Below, in pieces: positions 55,636-64,000 of a stretch of DNA of 64,000 nt (position 1 is the first letter of the stretch; every line of letters begins with the position of its first letter). The notes beneath the pieces are model-generated. The model searched no databases. It worked only from the letters and a program-made list of their open reading frames with translations, and was not told where the DNA came from. A program made the translations under genes and the position numbers. Source of the DNA: an uncultured Actinomycetes bacterium (lineage in GTDB: Bacteria; Actinomycetota; Acidimicrobiia; Acidimicrobiales; RAAP-2); the NCBI GenBank assembly GCA_903875425.1, contig CAIQWC010000012.1, forward strand, positions 1 to 64,000. Reading direction: 5' to 3'.

Positions 55636-56619
55636 ATGAGCATCATGGATGTGTATTCCCTCGCTCGGCAGCGTCCGGCATTCTTGCCTGGAAGTTCGAT
55701 TTTGACCATCGGCGTTTATGACGGAGTTCACCTGGGCCACCAAGCGACGATCCAGCGTGTTGTCAACGAGGCGCGGACGAGGGGGCTGCGTTCAGTGGTC
55801 GCGACCTTTGACCCTCACCCCATGACGGTGGTACGTCCCGAAGCCGCTCCAGAGTTAATTGGCACGCTAGAACAACGCCTTTCATGGCTTGAGGCGACCG
55901 GCGTTGACGCAACGGTCATCATCGATTTCGATCACGATCGTTCGCAAGAATCGGCAATTGATTTCATTGACGAAGTAGTCGTAGGCGAGATCGGTGCCGC
56001 TCACGTGATCGTCGGTGAAGGATTTCACTTCGGCCACGACCGTGTTGGTGACCTCGGACTCCTACAGTCGGCGGGAGCGGAGCGTGGCTTTACGGCAGAA
56101 TCCGCCCCTCTTATCGCCTTGGAGGGAAAGACGATTTCTTCGACGAGAATTCGAGCTGCTATCGCAGCCGGGGATGTGGTTTCAGCCAATGCGATGCTCT
56201 GTCGGTCACACGAAACGATTGGCGTAGTCGATCACGGCGATGGTCGTGGAGGCAAGGAGCTTGGTTTTCCGACGGCCAACCTCGCAACGGACCGAACCGT
56301 GGTCTACCCAGCCGACGGCGTCTATGCGGGATGGTATCGAGACGACGACCTTGGCCTCCGCAATGCTGCTATCTCGGTGGGACGGCGCCCGACCTTTCTT
56401 GATGGGGCGGAGCCTCTGATCGAGGTATTTGTCCTTGACTATGACGGTGATCTCTACGGACACCAAGCAACCGTATATTTCCTCGAGCGGCTTCGAAGCC
56501 AAGAGCGCTATCAAACGGTCAGCGAGTTGGTCGCACAAATGCGCGCCGATGTGTTGCTGACGCGAAGCAAGCTCGCTGAAGCCCATGAATTTGCCCCTTC
56601 TGCCCCACATAAATCCTAA
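55636..56619 (+). CDS. ribF: Bifunctional riboflavin kinase / FMN adenylyltransferase
   Basis: This 327-aa protein has an N-terminal adenylyltransferase domain (TIGVYDGVHLGHQATI, FDPHPMTVVRP, ISSTRIRAAI) and a C-terminal flavokinase domain (HGDGRGGKELGFPTANL, YPADGVYAG). It makes FMN and FAD from riboflavin. It follows truB by 4 bp. No FMN riboswitch is seen near it. Confidence 0.95.
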   Translation: MSIMDVYSLARQRPAFLPGSSILTIGVYDGVHLGHQATIQRVVNEARTRGLRSVVATFDPHPMTVVRPEAAPELIGTLEQRLSWLEATGVDATVIIDFDHDRSQESAIDFIDEVVVGEIGAAHVIVGEGFHFGHDRVGDLGLLQSAGAERGFTAESAPLIALEGKTISSTRIRAAIAAGDVVSANAMLCRSHETIGVVDHGDGRGGKELGFPTANLATDRTVVYPADGVYAGWYRDDDLGLRNAAISVGRRPTFLDGAEPLIEVFVLDYDGDLYGHQATVYFLERLRSQERYQTVSELVAQMRADVLLTRSKLAEAHEFAPSAPHKS

Positions 56620-56691
56620 GTACGCAGTCAAGAAGGCCCCTGCTATCATGGGTATCGCACGAGTGGGGCTCCTGGCGGGCTCTCTCGATGT

Positions 56692-56711
56692 GGAATCCGT
56701 TCTTGGATTCC
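56692..56711 (+). promoter_or_regulatory. Hairpin in the rpsO leader
   Basis: GGAATCC and GGATTCC pair perfectly over 7 bp around a 6-nt loop, 35 bp before the rpsO ATG. A TATCAT at 56644-56649 is a candidate -10. S15 represses its own mRNA through leader structures in several bacteria, so a regulatory role is plausible. Confidence 0.45.
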
Positions 56712-56746
56712 GTCCGTTACCTGCATAGTTCGAAAGGGAACGCGCA

Positions 56747-57004
56747 ATGGCCGAAAAGCAAACCATCATCGCTGAGCACAAGCTCCACGACACCGACACC
56801 GGTTCTTCCGAGGTGCAAATCGCAATCTTGACGGATCGCATCTCACACCTGACTGAGCATCTCAAGATCCACAAGGGTGATCATCACTCTCGTCGTGGCC
56901 TCATGAAGCTCATTGGTCGCCGCCGGCGTCTCTTGGATTACGTGCGTGACAACGATGTGGAGCGCTATCGAACCATCATCGCCAAATTGGGGATTCGTCG
57001 CTAG
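56747..57004 (+). CDS. rpsO: 30S ribosomal protein S15
   Basis: This 85-aa protein has [22 protein letters not shown] and [21 protein letters not shown], which are S15 signatures. It binds 16S rRNA early in assembly. GAAAGGGAA precedes the ATG. pnp follows, the common order. Confidence 0.97.
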   Translation: MAEKQTIIAEHKLHDTDTGSSEVQIAILTDRISHLTEHLKIHKGDHHSRRGLMKLIGRRRRLLDYVRDNDVERYRTIIAKLGIRR

Positions 57005-57069
57005 ACGATCCCTACGTCGCTGGGGAAGGTCCCCATCGACATCCATGGACACCACCGCTGACTGGCGCT

Positions 57070-57112
57070 CAGTGGTCGGTGCGCTGCTTTCCCGGGAGCG
57101 TGCCGACCACTG
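57070..57112 (+). promoter_or_regulatory. Long stem-loop in the pnp leader
   Basis: CAGTGGTCGG (57070-57079) and CCGACCACTG (57103-57112) pair perfectly over 10 bp, and CGC/GCG extends the stem. It lies 40 bp before the pnp ATG. In E. coli a leader stem-loop cut by RNase III mediates PNPase autocontrol; a similar role is inferred. Confidence 0.6.
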
Positions 57113-57152
57113 GGATCCAGGGGTGAGGTGTCCTCTACCCCATAGGAGCATC

Positions 57153-59543
57153 ATGGCTGAAGCCATCGTTGTGAGTGGACCGATCAGTGGAACTGATCGA
57201 ACCATCACGTTTGAAACGGGCAAGCTTGCCCAATTAGCCGACGGAGCCGTTCAGGTTCGAATCGGTGACACCATTGTTCTGGCTACCGCCACTGCATCTC
57301 GTTCAGTTCGACCCGGAGCTGATTTCTTCCCGCTCACGGTCGATATCGAGGAGCGCACCTACGCCGCAGGGAAGATCCCGGGATCTTTTTTCCGTCGAGA
57401 AGGCAAGGCCTCGGACCAAGCAGTTTTGATCTGTCGGCTCATCGACCGGCCCCTGCGCCCGAGCTTCCCGAAGGGCTTTCGCAACGAAGTCCATATTGTT
57501 GGTACTGTCTTTGGCGCTGACCAAAAGAATCCTCACGACATCATTGCCATTAACGCAGCTTCGGCCGCGCTGATGATTTCGGGTATCCCTTTCGAGGGGC
57601 CAGTAGGCGCTGTCCGAGTCGCGTATACCACCGATGGCACGTGGATTCCCCACCCCACCTTCCAAGATGGTGACGAGTCGACCTTCGAATTAGTGGTCGC
57701 TGGCCGCGCGCTCGATGAGTCTGCGGACTCGGAGATCGCGATCATGATGGTCGAAGCCGGTGGAACCGAAGGTAGCTTCGAGATGTACGCAGCGGGAGCT
57801 CCCAAGGTCGACGAGGATGTTCTCGCCGCGGGCTTGGAAGCTTCCAAGAAGTGGATCCGTGAATCGATCGAGCTGCAGCGGCAGATGGTCAAGGCCTATG
57901 TGGCCGAGCGCGGAGCTATCGACATGATCCCTTACGAGACCTTCTCGGACTACGCCGATGATGTGTTCGAGGCGGTTGATCGTGTCGGGCGTAGCCTTTT
58001 GGCAGATGCCAACGTTCAGTCACCAAAAGCAGCGCGAAACGCCGCGCTAGAAGACGCTGGCGCCAAGATTCTTGAACAACTCACTGGACAGTTTGAAGAG
58101 CGTGACGGCGAAATCAAGGGAGCCATCCGCTCCCTAACCAAGAAACTGGTTCGCGAGCGCGTGATCAACGAGAAGATCCGTATCGACGGCCGTGGGGTGG
58201 CCGACATTCGTCCCCTCCACGCAGAGATTGACTTATTCCCGACGGCACACGGCTCGGCCCTGTTCGAGCGTGGAGAGACGCAAGCGATCAACGTAACCAC
58301 CTTGGGTATGCCGCGTATGAACCAGCTCATCGACACCATTACTCCCGATGAGACCAAGCGCTACATGCATCACTACAACTTCCCGCCCTATTCGACGGGT
58401 GAGACTGGTTTCATGCGTGGACCAAAGCGTCGCGAAATTGGTCACGGGATGCTTGCCGAGCGTGCCTTAGTACCCGTGATCCCGTCGCCGGAAAAGTTCC
58501 CCTATACCTTGCGCGTCGTTTCCGACATCATGGCCTCGAATGGTTCGACCTCCATGGCTTCGGTCTGTGGCTCAACCTTGTCGCTGATGGCAGCGGGCGT
58601 TCCGATCGCAGCCCCCGTCGCTGGTATCGCTATGGGTCTTATCTACGAAAACGGCGAATACGTGACCTTGACTGACATCTTGGGTGCTGAAGATGCCTTC
58701 GGCGACATGGACTTCAAGGTTGCTGGTTCTGCTGACGCAGTCACCGCGCTGCAGCTCGACACTAAAATCGATGGTTTGCCAGCCAATGTTCTGGCTCAGG
58801 CGCTCAACCAAGCCAAGGTGGCGCGTTTGGCCATCCTCGACGTGATCACCGCGTGCATCTCGGCTCCTCGGGGTGAAGTGGCTGCGAGTGCTCCGAAAAT
58901 TGTGTCCTTGGAGATCCCGATTGACAAGATCGGCGAAGTTATTGGTCCGAAGGGCAAGGTTATTAACACCCTGCAGCAAGAAACGGGTGCTGATATTGCC
59001 GTTGACGACAACGGCGTCGTTGGTACGGTGACGATTGGTGCTGTTGACGGCCGGGCCGTAGAAGAGGCTCGTCGCCGCATAGCGCTCATCCTTGATCCCC
59101 CCACCGCCGATGTAGGCGAGGTGTATCAGGGCAAGGTCGTGAACATTACCAAGTTCGGAGCCTTTGTATCCATTCTTCCTGGTCGTGATGGCCTGCTTCA
59201 CATCTCGAAAATGTCAGTCTTGAATGACGGCAAGCGCGTCGGGCAAGTCGAAGACGTTGTTGAGTTAGGTCAAGCGATTGAGGTCCGCGTCGACGATATT
59301 GATCCCCAGGGGAAGGTATCGCTCTCCGTTGCTGGAGCCGAGTCCGCTGTCTCGCGTGACGATTCTGAGCCTGTGCGCGAGACACTCAAGCCCAGTGCCG
59401 CTGCAGCGAGTGCGTCGAGCGCCTTCGAGGCCAGTTTCGAGGCTGAACTCGAGGCGGAGCTTGGTGACTTAGGTCCCGGTGGGCCCTTGCCCCGCGAAGA
59501 CCGTGGTCCGTCGCGTGGTGGGCGTAATCGTCGTCGTAGTTAA
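57153..59543 (+). CDS. pnp: Polyribonucleotide nucleotidyltransferase (PNPase)
   Basis: This 796-aa enzyme has two RNase PH-like domains (first with PGADFFPLTVDIEERTYAAG and FRREGKASD, second with FPPYSTGETGFMRGPKRREI and SNGSTSMASVCGS), a KH domain (KIGEVIGPKGKVINTLQQE) and an S1 domain (GKVVNITKFGAFVSILPGRDG). A Ser/Glu-rich then Arg-rich tail follows (about 735-796). It degrades RNA 3' to 5' with phosphate. ATG 57153 has ATAGGAG upstream; the open frame back to 56913 overlaps rpsO and is rejected. Confidence 0.96.
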   Translation: MAEAIVVSGPISGTDRTITFETGKLAQLADGAVQVRIGDTIVLATATASRSVRPGADFFPLTVDIEERTYAAGKIPGSFFRREGKASDQAVLICRLIDRPLRPSFPKGFRNEVHIVGTVFGADQKNPHDIIAINAASAALMISGIPFEGPVGAVRVAYTTDGTWIPHPTFQDGDESTFELVVAGRALDESADSEIAIMMVEAGGTEGSFEMYAAGAPKVDEDVLAAGLEASKKWIRESIELQRQMVKAYVAERGAIDMIPYETFSDYADDVFEAVDRVGRSLLADANVQSPKAARNAALEDAGAKILEQLTGQFEERDGEIKGAIRSLTKKLVRERVINEKIRIDGRGVADIRPLHAEIDLFPTAHGSALFERGETQAINVTTLGMPRMNQLIDTITPDETKRYMHHYNFPPYSTGETGFMRGPKRREIGHGMLAERALVPVIPSPEKFPYTLRVVSDIMASNGSTSMASVCGSTLSLMAAGVPIAAPVAGIAMGLIYENGEYVTLTDILGAEDAFGDMDFKVAGSADAVTALQLDTKIDGLPANVLAQALNQAKVARLAILDVITACISAPRGEVAASAPKIVSLEIPIDKIGEVIGPKGKVINTLQQETGADIAVDDNGVVGTVTIGAVDGRAVEEARRRIALILDPPTADVGEVYQGKVVNITKFGAFVSILPGRDGLLHISKMSVLNDGKRVGQVEDVVELGQAIEVRVDDIDPQGKVSLSVAGAESAVSRDDSEPVRETLKPSAAAASASSAFEASFEAELEAELGDLGPGGPLPREDRGPSRGGRNRRRS

Positions 59544-59575
59544 CGAAGTCTAAGAGGGCGGAGGAGCCTTCTTCT

Positions 59576-59610
59576 AGAAACGGCCCGGACCATAAGTCCG
59601 GGTCGTTTCT
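59576..59610 (+). terminator. Terminator of the rimP-pnp run
   Basis: AGAAACGGCCCGGAC and GTCCGGGTCGTTTCT pair at all 15 positions (one G-T) around a 5-nt loop. The TTTCT tail forms the 3' strand. It lies 33 bp after the pnp stop. Confidence 0.9.
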
Positions 59611-59638
59611 ATGTATGGGTAAGAATGGCAAGGTAATG

Positions 59639-62395
59639 ATGACGAAAATAAACCAAACGCTCACTCTTGATAGAGATTCCTCGAAGCAGCTTCGGCTCGC
59701 TGATTTAGTTTCCACGAGAAGTGATTGGATTGGTATTGGCATCTTGCTGATCTCGGTGACCGTAGTCTTCGCTATCCCGGCCATCTTGAATCATCCGTCA
59801 ATTTCTGCCGACAATTTGATTCAGAATTTTCCATTACGGGTTCTCTCCGGTCAGCAGATTGCTCATGGCCACCTTCCGCTCTGGAATCCTTTGAGTTTTA
59901 GTGGAACACCCCTGCTTGGATCCATGAATGCCGGATCTCTGTTCCCCTTGACGATCCCGTTCGCTTTTTTGCCCGGCGTGCTGGTTTGGACTATCAATCT
60001 GATGGCCTGCTACTGGGCTGCTGCTATTGGCGTCTTTTTGGTTGCTCGGTATTTTGGCATCGACGCGTATGGATCGCTGTTGGCTGGTGCGGTATTCGCT
60101 TTCATGGGCGCTCAGTGGGGACAGATGGTCCACTTGGGGGTCATTCAAGGGCAAGGGCTTTTACCATGGGCGCTGCTCGCCATGGTCATGATTGGGGACC
60201 GGATTCGTGCTCCTCGCTCGTTACGAGAGCGTTCAATGCTCAGAAACGTAATGTGGCCGACACTTGGGCTCAGCGTGGTGACCGGCCTGGTGATGCTCAG
60301 TGGTGAGCCACGAGCCATCGCGGATCTTGAGATGCTGGTTTTCCTCGTCGGAGTGTATGGAGCCTTTATAGCCAAGGGTCTCCGCGGCTGGCGGAGTGTG
60401 TGGACGCTTGGTGCTTATGGCCTAGCGCTGATTTGGGGAGCGCTCCTTGGTGCGGTTCAATTACTGCCTGGCTATGCCTTTATCGGTATCTCTCAGCGTT
60501 CAGTCGAGAACTACGACTTCTTTAGGTCAGGCTCAATCGCCCTCCACCACGTCGTACTCCTAGGAATACCTCTGTTCTTTGGCACGAACGGTGTGCTCGG
60601 GCAAGACCGATTTTTCTCTGACTACAACCTGCCCGAGGTCACCGGTTACATCGGACTCGTTGGTCTCGTCGCTGTCGCGGCCGGGGTATTGCAAGTTGTG
60701 CGACGCGGATCGAGAAGTGCCCCAAGACATCTCTGGCTGCTGGTGGGCATGGCTATTGCTGGTTTGCTTTTGGCGACGGCATCGGTCACGCCGCTTGGTC
60801 ACTTGTTCTATGCAATACCGTTGTGGGGTAAGACGCGCCTTCAGAGCCGCAGCATCGTATTTTTTGACCTCGCAGGTGCTCTCTTGCTCGGCTGGTTTGT
60901 TCAAGGCTTCATCGAGGGTAAGCGCGAGCTCATTTCCATGACGGGTTGGCGACAGTGGGTCTCTCTTTCCCCACTTTTCGCAGTTTTGGCATCGCTGATT
61001 GTGGTACTTGCCGCACCGGCACGCGTGCTCGCTCACTTAGACGTGCCTCCCGCATTGGTTTTTAACGGCAGTTTGTTGCGCGGTCTTTTCCTTTGCAACC
61101 TCGCCTTGGTTGTGGCGGCGCTGGTCGTGTTGATTCGAGGGCGTAGTTCCTCGTCCCGACATAGAGCGATTGCAATCTGCAGCTTGGTTGTGGTGGATCT
61201 GTTGTTTTTTGCACTCTTCGCTGCAACGGGCTTAACGTCAGGGAATTCGCAGGTGACACCATCGAAAACCTATGCCGCCAGCATCTTAGGGACGCATGGG
61301 CGCTTTGCCATCGTCGATAATCCCGGTGCCAATATCGATCAAGTAGTGGCGCTTGGTTTACCTAACTTGAACGTGTTTACGCAATTGCCAAGCGTCCAAG
61401 GCTACGGATCGCTTATCGCGAGCCAATACAACAGTGTCACTCAGGACCATACGCAGCAGACGCTGGGAGCGTGTGAATTCGCCAGCGGAAATTTCCGTGA
61501 TCTTCGCCTGGCCACGATGTACATCGGTAGTGAACAGTTGCTGATGAGGTTCTGGCCCTCTAACGGCATACCGGCGCCGGCGGCACCACTGTGTGTCGGA
61601 ACGCCAAGCCCCACTATTCGTGGCGCTCGGGTGTTCTACTTCGGATCCCCGATCACCATGGCCAATGTCTCGCTGGTGATTAGTAATGCCGCTGGGGTCC
61701 AAGCCTCCGATGTGCATATCTCGCTCCGCACCACGGTGGGTAGGGATGGTGTCGTAGGGCCTTGGTTCTCCCCGGCCCAGAAAGCCCAGATCACCAGCAG
61801 TGGCGTCAGCGTAGATCTGCCAACGCAGCCGGCAGCTGTCGAGATGCGCGTATCGCTGGGAGGAGTTTCTGGGCCACGAGTCGAGATTGCCGATTCGTCG
61901 CAGATCACCGGAACCGGCGGCGGTAACCACTGGGTCTTGGGTGGCCCCATGCAAGACGTGATGGACGCATCGGACTGGAACTTAACTCGAATGGTGACGG
62001 GAGGCGGAATCTTTAAAGCTCCGTTCGTCAAACCTTTCGCGTGGTTGTCCTCGGGAAGGGTTCTCGCGTCGTCAATGAGTAATTACGGCCAAGAACAAGC
62101 CACCGTGAAGGTGGACCATACCTCAACGCTCTACCTATCGGAGTCCGCGCTTCCGGGCTGGCGCGCAACCATAACGCCGCTTAGCGGAGGGCAAAGCAGG
62201 GACGCCGTAATCGGAAGTAGTAAGGGGATTCAAACGATTTCGATACCAAACGGAACCTGGAAGGTCCGGCTCTGGTACCGCGCGCCCCATTTAACCGTGG
62301 GCCTCGCTGCTTCTGGCCTCGGCTTCCTCGCTTTGGTATTGGCTTTTGGCTTTCTCGCATGGGATCGTCGCCGGCGAGCAAGCTCGCGGAACTAG
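59639..62395 (+). CDS. YfhO-like polytopic membrane protein
   Basis: This ~918-aa protein has about 12-14 membrane segments in its first 530 residues, an extracytoplasmic mixed region (about 530-880) and a last membrane segment (about 885-910) before a short RRRR-type basic tail. HLPLWNPLSFSGTPLLG near residue 70 and SALPGWRATI near residue 835 resemble the YfhO family, GT-C-like proteins linked to lipoteichoic-acid glycosylation in Firmicutes. Its role here is unknown. The start could also be ATG 59636 or ATG 59615, the latter directly after the terminator. Confidence 0.75.
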   Translation: MTKINQTLTLDRDSSKQLRLADLVSTRSDWIGIGILLISVTVVFAIPAILNHPSISADNLIQNFPLRVLSGQQIAHGHLPLWNPLSFSGTPLLGSMNAGSLFPLTIPFAFLPGVLVWTINLMACYWAAAIGVFLVARYFGIDAYGSLLAGAVFAFMGAQWGQMVHLGVIQGQGLLPWALLAMVMIGDRIRAPRSLRERSMLRNVMWPTLGLSVVTGLVMLSGEPRAIADLEMLVFLVGVYGAFIAKGLRGWRSVWTLGAYGLALIWGALLGAVQLLPGYAFIGISQRSVENYDFFRSGSIALHHVVLLGIPLFFGTNGVLGQDRFFSDYNLPEVTGYIGLVGLVAVAAGVLQVVRRGSRSAPRHLWLLVGMAIAGLLLATASVTPLGHLFYAIPLWGKTRLQSRSIVFFDLAGALLLGWFVQGFIEGKRELISMTGWRQWVSLSPLFAVLASLIVVLAAPARVLAHLDVPPALVFNGSLLRGLFLCNLALVVAALVVLIRGRSSSSRHRAIAICSLVVVDLLFFALFAATGLTSGNSQVTPSKTYAASILGTHGRFAIVDNPGANIDQVVALGLPNLNVFTQLPSVQGYGSLIASQYNSVTQDHTQQTLGACEFASGNFRDLRLATMYIGSEQLLMRFWPSNGIPAPAAPLCVGTPSPTIRGARVFYFGSPITMANVSLVISNAAGVQASDVHISLRTTVGRDGVVGPWFSPAQKAQITSSGVSVDLPTQPAAVEMRVSLGGVSGPRVEIADSSQITGTGGGNHWVLGGPMQDVMDASDWNLTRMVTGGGIFKAPFVKPFAWLSSGRVLASSMSNYGQEQATVKVDHTSTLYLSESALPGWRATITPLSGGQSRDAVIGSSKGIQTISIPNGTWKVRLWYRAPHLTVGLAASGLGFLALVLAFGFLAWDRRRRASSRN

Positions 62396-62398
62396 GGT
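62393..62398 (+). promoter_or_regulatory. TAGGGT box before dapB
   Basis: TAGGGT begins with the stop codon of the upstream membrane protein and ends 6 nt before ATG 62405. AGGG inside it could also act as a weak ribosome site. Confidence 0.4.
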
Positions 62399-62404
62399 TT
62401 GACC

Positions 62405-63178
62405 ATGCGTATAGCGGTGCTTGGTGCTAGCGGCAAAATGGGTAGGGCGGTAATCGAAGCCGTGGAAGCGGCCCCTGATTTAGAACTCGTGGCCGCTATC
62501 GATCAAGATCCACGGTCGATTCCGGGGCCCGCAACGATGCAGCGCTTATCGACGATTGAGGAACTCGGTGAAGTGGACGTCGTCGTTGATTTCACTGTTG
62601 CGAGCGCAGCGCGTGTTTCCCTTCCACAATTGCTTCGCCGAAACATAGCTGTTGTCTCTGGTACGACGGGTCTGAGCGAAGTTGATCTACTCGAGATTGA
62701 AAAGGCGAGCAGCGAGGGAAACTGCGCTGCAGTGGTCGCCGCAAATTTTGCGATTGGCGCTGTTTTGCTCATGAAGTTCGCCGAGATGGCCGCTCCGTAT
62801 TTTTCCGCCGTGGAAATCATCGAACTACACCACGACGAAAAAAAAGACGCCCCCTCGGGGACGGCCATGGTCACCGCGGAACGTATCGCTCGAGGCCGCA
62901 GCGAGGCGGGTATGCCTGGCATTGTTGATCCGACGGAGCACGAGGTACTCGGGGGAGCTCGTGGGGCGGTGGGTCCCGGGGGAGTTCACCTGCATTCGGT
63001 ACGATTGCCCGGTTTCGTGGCTCACGAAGAAGTTATTTTAGGAGACCAGGGCCAAAGTTTGACCCTTCGTCATGATTCGATGGACAGAAGTTCTTTCATG
63101 GCCGGCGTACTCCTCGCTGTGCGCAACGTGGGCGGCATGCACGGCCTCACGCGTGGCATCGAATCACTCTTGACCTGA
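62405..63178 (+). CDS. dapB: 4-hydroxy-tetrahydrodipicolinate reductase
   Basis: This 257-aa enzyme has the dinucleotide-binding GASGKMGRAV, VVDFTVASA, and the catalytic HHDEKKDAPSGTA motif. It reduces the product of DapA in lysine and diaminopimelate synthesis, which feeds peptidoglycan. ATG 62405 was chosen; a TTG two codons upstream is possible. dapA follows 42 bp later. Confidence 0.95.
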   Translation: MRIAVLGASGKMGRAVIEAVEAAPDLELVAAIDQDPRSIPGPATMQRLSTIEELGEVDVVVDFTVASAARVSLPQLLRRNIAVVSGTTGLSEVDLLEIEKASSEGNCAAVVAANFAIGAVLLMKFAEMAAPYFSAVEIIELHHDEKKDAPSGTAMVTAERIARGRSEAGMPGIVDPTEHEVLGGARGAVGPGGVHLHSVRLPGFVAHEEVILGDQGQSLTLRHDSMDRSSFMAGVLLAVRNVGGMHGLTRGIESLLT

Positions 63179-63204
63179 TCCCAAAACAGCCATAGGGGTG
63201 GCGG

Positions 63205-63210
63205 TAGCAT
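63205..63210 (+). promoter_or_regulatory. TAGCAT box before dapA
   Basis: TAGCAT ends 10 nt before ATG 63221. It is the same hexamer as at aroG. Confidence 0.45.
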
Positions 63211-63220
63211 GTGAAGCACG

Positions 63221-64000
63221 ATGTCTGTTGCCTCACCCCGTTTCGGTCGCGTCTTGACGGCGATGGTGACTCCTTTCGATAGCGACGGTGGGCTCGATCT
63301 TGATGGGGCAGCGAGTTTGGCTCGCTGGCTGGTGTCGACTGGTTCAGACGGCTTAGTCGTAGCAGGAACCACGGGTGAAGCTCCGGTGCTTACCGATGAA
63401 GAACGAATGGATCTCATCGAAGTCGTGGCGGCGGCGGTAACGGTCCCGGTACTTGCTGGGACGACTACGAATGACACGGCTCATTCAGTTGGTTTAACGA
63501 AACGGGCTAGGGATTTAGGAGCCGCTGGCGTGCTGGCGGTGACACCGTATTACAACCGGCCGAGTCAACGAGGCCTGATAGGCCACTTTGGTGCCATCGC
63601 TCAAGCTACTGATTTGCCTGTTGTGCTCTATGACATCCCCATCCGTACTGGGCGCAAGATTGAGAGTTCGACGGTCTTGGCGTTGGCCGGTTCCCATAGC
63701 AACGTGGTAGGCCTCAAAGACGCTGCCGGCGACGTGGCAACGACGGCTGAATTTATTCGCCAGGCACCGCAGGCCTTTGAGGTCTACGCCGGAGATGATG
63801 GCCTGATTATTCCGCTGATGGCTGTTGGCGCGGTTGGTGTGATCTCGGTTGCGTCTCACTGGGTAGCTGCACCGATGAAGGCCTCGATGGAAGCAATGGT
63901 CGAGGGCCGACTCGCCGAGGCAGTACTGCTCAATCAAGGTTTGTTGGCTTCGTACAGATTTGAATCACAGACCGATTGGCCGAATCCAATTCCGACGAAA
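63221..64000 (+). CDS. dapA: 4-hydroxy-tetrahydrodipicolinate synthase (3' end outside window)
   Basis: The frame stays open for 260 codons to the window edge, so about 30-40 residues are missing. It has VLTAMVTPF, VAGTTGEAPVLTDEER, Tyr in AVTPYYNRPSQRG, and the Schiff-base Lys in VGLKDAAGD. It condenses pyruvate with aspartate semialdehyde. It forms the dapB-dapA pair for lysine and peptidoglycan precursors. Confidence 0.95.
   Translation, partial: MSVASPRFGRVLTAMVTPFDSDGGLDLDGAASLARWLVSTGSDGLVVAGTTGEAPVLTDEERMDLIEVVAAAVTVPVLAGTTTNDTAHSVGLTKRARDLGAAGVLAVTPYYNRPSQRGLIGHFGAIAQATDLPVVLYDIPIRTGRKIESSTVLALAGSHSNVVGLKDAAGDVATTAEFIRQAPQAFEVYAGDDGLIIPLMAVGAVGVISVASHWVAAPMKASMEAMVEGRLAEAVLLNQGLLASYRFESQTDWPNPIPTK

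Noticed and set aside
55631-55640. TAAGTT just before the ribF ATG as another TAGNNT-type box
   Set aside because: The gap to the ATG is about 1 nt, too short for a -10 element, and ribF is inside a tight operon.

Overview
The window looks like a chromosomal segment of an actinobacterium, most likely of the class Acidimicrobiia (inferred, not tested by search). Support comes from a class II DAHP synthase, a mycothiol-type (MDMPI) family protein, an mtrA-mtrB pair followed by an LpqB-like lipoprotein start, an IdeR/DtxR-type regulator, xerC next to rpsB-tsf, and many GTG/TTG starts. Base composition and gene style are even throughout. I see no prophage, transposase, integron, CRISPR array or recent island.

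Layout. Positions 1-306 hold the end of an rRNA operon (23S 3' end, 5S, strong terminator). Positions 361-9907 are the most accessory part: a GT-C-like membrane protein, small exported or lipid-anchored proteins, an L,D-transpeptidase, methylmalonate-semialdehyde dehydrogenase, an aldo/keto reductase, four tRNAs (Lys, His, Arg, Pro) and an FTR1 iron permease behind a palindrome resembling a DtxR/IdeR box. Positions 10018-15976 carry an MDMPI protein, then tig-clpP-clpX-folC-ndk. Positions 16107-20598 are the cell-shape operon mreB-mreC-mreD-mrdA. Positions 20637-25589 carry the TIGR03960 radical SAM protein, its DUF2344 partner, RNase E/G and ribosomal proteins L21 and L27. HU, a class III aminotransferase and the DtxR regulator then separate rpmA from obg. 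Positions 28604-37909 run obg-proB-proA, a MoxR/CoxE-type ATPase-VWA pair, a histidine phosphatase, aroG (opposite strand), nadD, a small membrane protein and rsfS. Positions 37874-41116 hold a 58-codon LpqB-like lipoprotein, mtrB and mtrA on the minus strand, and xerC. Positions 41272-49440 are rpsB-tsf-pyrH-frr-cdsA-dxr-rseP-ispG. Positions 49613-59543 are rimP-nusA-infB-rbfA-truB-ribF-rpsO-pnp, ended by a very strong terminator. The window closes with a YfhO-like membrane protein, dapB and the start of dapA, cut by the window edge.

How the genes fit together. Most of the window is core machinery: translation and RNA turnover, protein quality control, envelope growth (MreBCD/PBP2, CdsA, RseP, L,D-transpeptidase, MtrAB), MEP isoprenoid synthesis (dxr, ispG), proline, lysine, aromatic and NAD synthesis. 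The best non-textbook signals are in non-coding DNA and in very small genes. A TAGNNT box lies 6-10 nt before many start codons that lack a Shine-Dalgarno, which points to widespread leaderless transcription. A 58-aa LpqB-like lipoprotein follows mtrB. An iron-box-like palindrome precedes the FTR1 gene. Several strong hairpins lie in leaders of RNA-metabolism genes. I did not find a convincing wholly new multi-gene system.
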